From DATATB01 sp036268995 (GTDB taxonomy: Bacteria > Planctomycetota > Planctomycetia > Pirellulales > PNKZ01): 55,825 nt of DNA. Numbering within the stretch: position 1 is the stretch's first letter; every line of letters begins with the position of its first letter. Position numbers and translations under genes: made by a program. Below are positions 54,765 through 55,825 of the stretch, one piece after another. The notes beneath the pieces were generated by a model, which saw nothing but the letters and a program-made list of their open reading frames with translations, was not told the origin of the DNA and did no database searches. Where the stretch lies: assembly GCA_036268995.1 (NCBI GenBank), contig DATATB010000037.1, positions 1-55,825 of the forward strand. Direction: 5' to 3'.

Positions 54765-55589
54765 TCACGCCGGCGAGTTGTGGCCATCGGCCGTATTTGG
54801 CAGCGCCTCGCCCGCGAGCCGGCGCTTGCGGCGCCAGCCGTATCCCGCGTAGCCAGCCGCTGCAATTCCCGCGAGCACTAGGCTACCTGGCTCGGGCACG
54901 GCCGAAGGCGCCAACACGGTGATGGTTCCCAGCACGAACTGCTGTTCTGAACCGGGAAAGCTGCCCGAGGCCCCGATGTTGGTAAAAGCAAAACTCAACG
55001 AGTTGTTGGGGTCGCTGGGGTTGGAGAGGTTGTCGTAAGTCCAGTTCGAATAGCCGTTGGAAGAATCGTTGAACGCGACGATTTTGAAGGTGCCAACGGC
55101 ATTCGTCGAAGTCAGATTGAAGTAAACAAGGTTGTCACCGCTGGTGGGCACCTTGACTCCGGCGGAGGCCGCGTTTGTATTGGAAATTGTGGTATAAGCT
55201 GGGCTGCTGGAGACAAAGGGCGTCAGAACCCCGGATGAGTTGGTGAAAACATCATTGGGCGGCGGGTTAATTACACTGCCCGTATTCGGGTCAATGGTAT
55301 CGCTGGTTGCACCGATCGAGAGAGTGCCAGTGGCGCCGCCAACCGGCACGATCTCAATGCCTAGGGCCCAACCAAACATGGTGGCCGTGGGAGAACCTGT
55401 ACCATTCAGGACCGGAATCGTGATGTTCTGCGAGCCCGATGGATTCGCGCCGCGATCCCAGGTCTCGGTCCCGGTGCCGACGTCTGACCAAACGCCGGCC
55501 CCCACGCTGAGCAAATCAGCACGAGCGGTTCCAGCCGTTAGCAACAACAGTACTACAGCGCGGGTAATGAACAGCGTGCGCGTCTTCAT
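54765..55589 (-). CDS. PEP-CTERM sorted secreted protein
   Basis: 274-residue protein. N-terminal signal MKTRTLFITRAVVLLLLTAG with likely cleavage near TARA. The mature part is Ser/Thr/Asn/Gly-rich with beta-strand character, like many PEP-CTERM surface proteins. The sorting signal VPEPGSLVLAGIAAAGYAG-YGWRRKRR lies at about 232-257 (PEP, hydrophobic segment, Arg cluster), expected to be cut by an exosortase. About 17 residues follow the Arg cluster, which is longer than usual. No exosortase gene was seen in the window. It converges with the TPR gene, 60 bases away. Confidence 0.85.
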   Translation of the reverse strand: MKTRTLFITRAVVLLLLTAGTARADLLSVGAGVWSDVGTGTETWDRGANPSGSQNITIPVLNGTGSPTATMFGWALGIEIVPVGGATGTLSIGATSDTIDPNTGSVINPPPNDVFTNSSGVLTPFVSSSPAYTTISNTNAASAGVKVPTSGDNLVYFNLTSTNAVGTFKIVAFNDSSNGYSNWTYDNLSNPSDPNNSLSFAFTNIGASGSFPGSEQQFVLGTITVLAPSAVPEPGSLVLAGIAAAGYAGYGWRRKRRLAGEALPNTADGHNSPA

Positions 55590-55825
55590 GGCGAGCAGTC
55601 CGACTCCGAGCGGCGTGTAGTCGATTGAATTGACCTAATGAAACAGCGTAAAGTCCAGATATTACCTGCGGGGGGGAGGCATGCAATCTTTTTTTGTATA
55701 AATTTCTGGGGATTTGCCTCGCAGTTGGGCCTTTGGTGAACGTGGAATTCAGCGGACACAGCGGTTGGCCCGGATTTTCCTCGTCGGCGTGGCGTGAAAG
55801 TTCTTGCCTCGGTCGGCAATCGCTT
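55590..55825. other. Upstream region of the PEP-CTERM gene
   Basis: No gene seen. The minus strand contains the leader and promoter of the PEP-CTERM gene; an AT-rich patch at 55685-55710 (TTTATAC followed by an A-run, minus strand) is a promoter candidate. A short open frame (55586-55819) has no protein features and is not annotated. Confidence 0.4.

Overview
The window looks like chromosomal DNA from a high-GC planctomycete, most likely of the Pirellulales type. Three secreted proteins point that way: a BBP7-like outer-membrane beta-barrel protein (420-1565), a 2833-residue repeat protein with the planctomycete export motif FESLEERRLLA near its N-terminus (1577-10078), and a PEP-CTERM protein (54765-55589). 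This is judged from sequence recognition only; no database search was run.

Layout. At the left edge the barrel gene (+) and the giant repeat-protein gene (-) converge tail to tail. A FkbM-type methyltransferase (10573-11376, +) follows. From 51684 down to 11412 every recognisable gene lies on the minus strand, 34 genes in about 40 kb, and nearly all of them belong to synthesis, decoration or export of a cell-surface polysaccharide. At the right edge are a TPR protein (52116-54704, +) and the PEP-CTERM protein (-).

The polysaccharide locus has two parts. The upstream part (51684 to 44009) holds a small lipoprotein, a Wza-like export lipoprotein, a secreted protein of unknown function, a membrane protein of the O-antigen ligase/polymerase family and a WecA/MraY-like sugar-phosphate transferase that would start the lipid-linked glycan. 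After a gap of about 200 bp comes a 29-gene run (43805 to 11412) whose first gene encodes a NusG paralogue of the RfaH/UpxY kind, as expected for a long operon that needs processive antitermination. Behind it are about twelve glycosyltransferases, an ABC exporter (Wzm/Wzt-like, with a C-terminal carbohydrate-binding region on Wzt), a second polymerase-like membrane protein, and sugar-nucleotide enzymes (GDP-mannose 4,6-dehydratase, GDP-fucose synthase, UDP-GlcNAc 2-epimerase, a DegT aminotransferase and two further SDR epimerases). The decorating enzymes are a NodU-type carbamoyltransferase, an asparagine-synthase-like amidotransferase, an ATP-grasp ligase with a HAD phosphatase, two FkbM methyltransferases and one TylF-like methyltransferase. 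Many neighbours share 4-bp start/stop overlaps, so translation is probably coupled.

The least ordinary points are two SDR enzymes with altered catalytic residues, a GDP-mannose dehydratase whose best start is an ATC codon behind a good Shine-Dalgarno sequence, a DegT/ATP-grasp/HAD/SDR sub-block that may attach an unusual substituent to an amino sugar, the mix of ABC-exporter and Wzy/ligase-type parts without a recognisable Wzx flippase, a perfect hairpin in the leader of the NusG-like gene, and about 17 copies of a ~113-residue repeat in the giant protein. No tRNA, rRNA, CRISPR array, insertion sequence or phage gene was recognised.
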